Assembly: GCA_965220205.1 (NCBI GenBank)
Contig: OZ244812.1
Coordinates: 868,001-932,000, forward strand
Origin: G965220205 sp965220205
Lineage (GTDB): Bacteria > Chloroflexota > Dehalococcoidia > Lucifugimonadales > Australimonadaceae
Reading direction: 5' to 3'
Length of the DNA: 64,000 nucleotides
Below the pieces are notes generated by a model. The model did no database searches, was not told the DNA's origin, and worked only from the letters and a program-made list of their open reading frames with translations. Numbering within the stretch: position 1 is the stretch's first letter; the number at the start of each line of letters is the position of its first letter. Both the position numbers and the translations under genes were made by a program. Of the stretch, positions 61,066-64,000 are shown piece by piece.

Positions 61066-61831
61066 GTTCGCCGTCCACTGCGGTCGTCTCGTACACCGAC
61101 ACGTGCGCCCTGCTCCTCGACGTGAACGGGGTTCCGGCCCAGTCAGCCCAGCGGTCCCTCAGCCGCAGTCCCGCGAGACGCGCCATCAGGTCCAGCTCCG
61201 ACGGCCAGGCGTAGCGGAGCTCCACAGGGAACATCTCGATGCCGGACTCGCTGATGAAGAGGTGGCGCGCGTTTACCCGCTGCTCGTTGGCGTCGAACTC
61301 CGCCACGAGGAGGAGGACCGTGTCGCCATGGATATCCGCCGAGACCTCCTTGCCGCGGGCCAGCCTCGCGACGTTGGGGACGAAAGCCTCGATGACGAAT
61401 ACGCCGCCCGCGCTCAAGTGCCGGGCCACCGTCTCGAAGCACCGCGTCTGCGCGTCCTGGTTCGGCAACGAGAAGAACGTGTTGAACACGACGAACACGA
61501 GGTCGTACCGGGCGTCGAGCGAGAAGTCGGCGAAGTCGCCAATCGTCACTGGGATGTCCGGCCCTCCCGGCTTCCGCCGTAGCTCGGCGACCATCGCCTC
61601 CGACGCGTCCATCCCATGGACCTCGACGCCGAGCGCGGCCAGCGGAAGCGCGACGCGCCCCGTGCCGACGCCGAGCTCGAGCGCCCGGCCCCTCCCCGTA
61701 AGCCGGGCGAGCGTGTCCACCGCGCTGTGGGGGTACGGCAGGTGGGCGTGTATCTCGTCGTAACGGGCCGCGATGCGGTCGTATTGGGCGGCGACGCGGT
61801 CGCGCTGGGTGGATGCTGGGTGCTCAGTCAT
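61040..61831 (-). CDS. Class I SAM-dependent methyltransferase 3
   Basis: 263 residues from ATG at 61831 with GAGGAGG upstream. SAM motif I RALELGVGTGRVALPLAALG, then VHGMDASEAMVAELRRK and YDLVFVVFNTFFSLPNQ. First gene of the operon, read after a leader that has a short ORF and an intrinsic-terminator hairpin. Substrate unknown. Similarity to the two others is at the level of the common fold only. Confidence 0.85.
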   Translation of the reverse strand: MTEHPASTQRDRVAAQYDRIAARYDEIHAHLPYPHSAVDTLARLTGRGRALELGVGTGRVALPLAALGVEVHGMDASEAMVAELRRKPGGPDIPVTIGDFADFSLDARYDLVFVVFNTFFSLPNQDAQTRCFETVARHLSAGGVFVIEAFVPNVARLARGKEVSADIHGDTVLLLVAEFDANEQRVNARHLFISESGIEMFPVELRYAWPSELDLMARLAGLRLRDRWADWAGTPFTSRSRAHVSVYETTAVDGERDGGQGIG

Positions 61832-61865
61832 AGCTAGCCTCCTCACTGATCGGGACCCAAACAAA

Positions 61866-61893
61866 GAGAGCCTCCCGGTTGGGGGAGGCTCTC
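61866..61893 (-). terminator. Intrinsic terminator/attenuator in the methyltransferase operon leader
   Basis: An 11-bp perfect stem (GAGAGCCTCCC / GGGAGGCTCTC) with a short loop; on the minus strand it is followed by TTTGTTTG. It lies 35 bases before the ATG of methyltransferase 3 and after the short leader ORF, so it may attenuate the operon. No earlier minus-strand gene in the window would need it as a terminator. Confidence 0.65.
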
Positions 61894-61918
61894 GAACGCT
61901 CTTTATGCGTATTGGCGT

Positions 61919-62020
61919 CTAGAATGTGTCTGCGGGCCTGCTCCCCGGCGGCCGCCGCGAACCTCCATGGCGAATTGCCATGAGATTTTCAAAGGCGTAC
62001 GTCGGGCGCCAGCGCATCAT
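61919..62020 (-). CDS. Short leader ORF, 33 residues
   Basis: ATG at 62020 opens MMRWRPTYAFENLMAIRHGG, then a basic tail of S-R-R-P-P-G type ending at TAG (61919). The predicted promoter (62028-62056) places transcription start at about 62021, so the ATG would be the first codon of a leaderless message. It ends 25 bases before the terminator hairpin. Arg is enriched (7 of 33). This arrangement is typical of translation-dependent attenuation. No homologue can be checked here. Confidence 0.4.
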   Translation of the reverse strand: MMRWRPTYAFENLMAIRHGGSRRPPGSRPADTF

Positions 62021-62027
62021 GGTTACG

Positions 62028-62056
62028 ACGATACCACCGCACGGAGACCGGCGCAA
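62028..62056 (-). promoter_or_regulatory. Possible promoter of the methyltransferase operon
   Basis: On the minus strand TTGCGC (62056-62051), 17 bases, TATCGT (62033-62028). Weak match but the right spacing. It sits just before the short leader ORF. Confidence 0.4.
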
Positions 62057-62082
62057 TCGCATAGGCGCGCGCCCCAGCCTAG

Positions 62083-62673
62083 GGAACCTCTGAACAACTC
62101 CGTCGTCCGTTCCCCTTAGCCTGTCTTGAGCCTGTCAAACGGGGGCCACGAGCGGATTAGGGGGTCCCGGGAGCCCCTCCCTCTGTCATTCCCGACGCCT
62201 AGGCCGGGAATCCAGGGCGAACGCGGACCTCCCCGCCTGTCGCCGCCATGACAACTGCCCGTTGCCCAATCGCCCCCTCGCCCTTACTCTATCCTAACGG
62301 CCCAACTCAGGCGTCTGCCTCGTCGCCGGCCTCCGGCCCCGTCCCAGAGACACAGAATGACACAGATGGAAAGAATCCAGCCCTCGCCCGCCTCCGGCCT
62401 CTCGGCCCAGATCCAGAGGAGGGATGGCTCAAAATGGCTCAGAATGGCTCACTCTGGAAGAAATTCCCCGCGCGCCGCTCGTAAATCCATGCATCTACGA
62501 GTAAACGCCCTATGCCATTCCGGGGCATTCGCGTCAATTCCCGTCCTTCCCGTACGCCATTCGCGTCCTTCCGTGCGCAAACACCAGAGTTTACGGAACA
62601 ACTCCCTTCGCCCGTTCGCCCTGGGCCTGCCGGTGGGCGTGGGGGGTTCCCAGTCTCACTTGTTCAGAGATTC
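62083..62673. mobile_element. Non-autonomous element (MITE-like) with IS5-type ends, about 0.6 kb
   Basis: The left end GGAACCTCTGAACAA and right end TTGTTCAGAGATTC nearly match the ends of the IS5 element at 51163-52355, and CTAG flanks both sides (62079-62082, 62674-62677). The right end is one base shorter than expected. No transposase or other ORF is visible. It contains repeat copy B, a CCTTAGCCTGTCTTGAGCC-like segment and the TGTCATTCCCG/CGGGAATCC inverted repeat. It could be moved by the IS5 transposase in trans. Confidence 0.6.
62385..62590 (+). repeat. Interspersed mosaic repeat element, copy B
   Basis: Inside the IS5-ended element. Three ATGGC units start at 62424, 62434 and 62444 (10-bp period). 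After a 34-base spacing comes the 24-bp near-palindrome at 62478-62501, beginning CTCGTAAATCC and ending TCTACGAG; then GTAAAC and CATTCCGG, CATTCGCG, ATTCCCG units to about 62580. A GATTTACGAG box is not clear in this copy. Same order as copies A and C, with different base choices. Confidence 0.7.
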
Positions 62674-62771
62674 CTAGCCGAGTCTGTACGTTGCCCACCG
62701 AATGACGTAGGCTCGGGCCCGGGCGACCCGAAGCTGGCAGCCTCGAAAGAGAGAGAAGAGGGAGAAGGGCG

Positions 62772-63956
62772 ATGAGCTACAACGGACACGTGGTCATCGA
62801 CGCGGACTCGCACATCCGGGAGTACTGGGACTTCGACCGGACCTACAGGGAGAACATGGACCCGGAGTACCGGGAGAAGTACGACCAGTTCAGCCGCGCG
62901 GTGAAGTCGCACCAGCCGCGGCCCGGAGCGGTCGGCATCGGCGAGATACTCTGGCCCCGCCTTCCGGGACACCCGATGGGCGTCTACGACGCGTTCGCGG
63001 TGAAACGGCCCGCGGGCGACGAGCTCATGTCCCGGCGCGAGGGGGCGAAGGGGCCCAACGGCTCCATGACGGGCAGAGGCGTCGAGATCGACAACTCGTG
63101 CAACTGGGACCCGGCGGTCCGCCTGCAAGACATGGATAAGGCCGGGATCGACGTCAGCGTGATGTTCGCAAGCCAATCGGACGGCTACTGCATGCTGGAC
63201 GACGTCGGCTTCGAGAGCGCGCTCCAACGGGCGTACCACCGCTACATGAGCGACTACTGCGCGGACTCCAACGGCAGGCTGTTCTGGATTGCCAACTCCA
63301 ACCTGCGCGACATCCCTGAGTCGGTCGGGCAGCTGCGCCGCTGGATCGAGGACGAGCACTTCGCAGGCATGTTCATCCCGCGGGCGTGCCCGGACGGGAG
63401 CATGCTCGACCACCCGTCACTGCATCCGCTCTTCGCCGCGTCGCAAGAGCTGGACATGCCCATCTGGGTGCACGGCGGCTCGAACCGCCCGCCGCTCACG
63501 CCCTGGGTGAGCGCGCCCAACGGCGTCTACCACGCGTTGGGCGGGCAGTACGCCATGGCGTCCCTGATCGGCGGGGGCGTATTCGACCTGTTCCCGGAGC
63601 TGCGCATCGGCCTGTTCGAGAGCTTCGGCGGCTGGATGCCCTACTTCGTCGAGAAGCTGGACGACAGCTTCACGCCGGGCTCGGCGCTAACGCCGTTCCT
63701 CAAGCGCACCCCATCCGACATCGTGGCGAGCGGGCAGCTGTTCTGCTCCATCGACGCCGACGAGAGCCAGATCGAGCACGCGATCGACGAGCTCGGCGAG
63801 CACCTGTGGCTCTTCACGACGGACTACCCGCACCCCGGCTCGCCGTGGCCCGACGGGCTGTCGATGGTCACCGAGCGCACGCGCATGTCCGAGGGCGCCA
63901 AGATCAAGCTGCTCGGCGAGAACGCGAAGCGGTTCCTCCCGAAGCTGGCCGCGTAG
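62772..63956 (+). CDS. Amidohydrolase-family protein (ACMSD/amidohydrolase-2 type)
   Basis: 394 residues; GGGAGAAGGGCG precedes the ATG. The N-terminal metal motif is VIDADSHIREYWDF (DxH); later HGGSNRPPL and the C-terminal LWLFTTDYPHPGSPWPDGL (metal Asp region). Members decarboxylate or hydrolyse ring-cleavage products, for example in aromatic degradation. No partner genes lie near. The final 44 bases of the window hold no further gene. Confidence 0.85.
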   Translation: MSYNGHVVIDADSHIREYWDFDRTYRENMDPEYREKYDQFSRAVKSHQPRPGAVGIGEILWPRLPGHPMGVYDAFAVKRPAGDELMSRREGAKGPNGSMTGRGVEIDNSCNWDPAVRLQDMDKAGIDVSVMFASQSDGYCMLDDVGFESALQRAYHRYMSDYCADSNGRLFWIANSNLRDIPESVGQLRRWIEDEHFAGMFIPRACPDGSMLDHPSLHPLFAASQELDMPIWVHGGSNRPPLTPWVSAPNGVYHALGGQYAMASLIGGGVFDLFPELRIGLFESFGGWMPYFVEKLDDSFTPGSALTPFLKRTPSDIVASGQLFCSIDADESQIEHAIDELGEHLWLFTTDYPHPGSPWPDGLSMVTERTRMSEGAKIKLLGENAKRFLPKLAA

Positions 63957-64000
63957 CCGTCGGCGGGACCTACCCGAACACATAAACGCCGAGGGCGGCG

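Noticed and set aside
61866..62056. T-box riboswitch before the methyltransferases
   Set aside because: GGTGGTATCG near 62030 resembles the T-box core, but the distance to the terminator and the lack of specifier and antiterminator pairing argue against it.

Overview
The window is a GC-rich bacterial chromosome segment with dense coding on both strands and many AGGAGG-type ribosome binding sites. Core genes (ilvB, fabF, recJ, xerC/D-type recombinase, uvrC, dnaN, one tRNA-Arg) are mixed with lone catabolic or secondary enzymes: Rieske oxygenase, MaoC hydratase, PEP-mutase/isocitrate-lyase family protein, two VOC proteins, a double cupin, EutA, a class II aldolase, a two-domain isochorismatase-like protein and an amidohydrolase. 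This mixture, several lipoproteins and an Lgt-like protein fit a Chloroflexota lineage such as Dehalococcoidia/SAR202. That placement is inference; no marker in the window proves it.

Layout. 1-5.4 kb: partial Rieske oxygenase, MaoC, SirB1-type protein, PEP-mutase-like protein and an endonuclease-Q-like PHP protein. 5.5-9.4 kb: ilvB behind a terminator-like hairpin, a VapBC-type pair and a degenerate metallo-beta-lactamase-fold protein. 9.5-21 kb: GH15, fabF, recJ, epimerase, Lgt-like, xer, rpiB-like, cytidylate-kinase-like and uvrC. 21-26.3 kb: two tiny ORFs, a regulator-like gene surrounded by AGAATATTCT-type motifs, and a molybdate operon (XRE-PBP regulator, modABC). 26.3-35.7 kb: ccdA plus DUF3105, an FtsX/LolD-type ABC pair, a BNR-repeat protein, a Gfo/Idh/MocA oxidoreductase, and an EVE protein. 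35.8-39.3 kb: an A+T-richer collagen-like lipoprotein, two tandem ferritin-like diiron proteins and a frameshifted AbiJ/HEPN-type defence gene. 39.4-50.7 kb: inositol-phosphatase-like, VOC, cupin, eutA, aldolase, dnaN, cytochrome c, a small HTH regulator, membrane proteins and enoyl-CoA hydratase.

50.7-53 kb is a small island after tRNA-Arg(UCU): a gene split by an IS5-family element (CTAG duplication, exact reading frame recoverable) and a phage head-tail-joining-like ORF. 53-57.7 kb holds a peptidase lipoprotein with a Pro/Thr stalk, a solute-binding protein with an extra N-terminal domain, and the double isochorismatase. 58.2-62 kb is one operon on the minus strand (three methyltransferases, GNAT, Nudix) preceded by a short leader ORF and an intrinsic-terminator hairpin. 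62-64 kb has a 0.6-kb non-autonomous element with IS5-like ends, then an amidohydrolase.

The most unusual signal is noncoding. Three intergenic loci (about 0.95, 58.0 and 62.4 kb) share one architecture: three exact 10-bp-spaced ATGNC units, a spacer, a near-palindrome built on CTCGTAAATC/CTACGAG, then CATTCCCG-like short repeats. Each locus uses its own version of the 10-bp unit. One copy lies inside the IS5-ended element. The unit resembles motifs in the promoter of the regulator-like gene at 21.5-22.3 kb.
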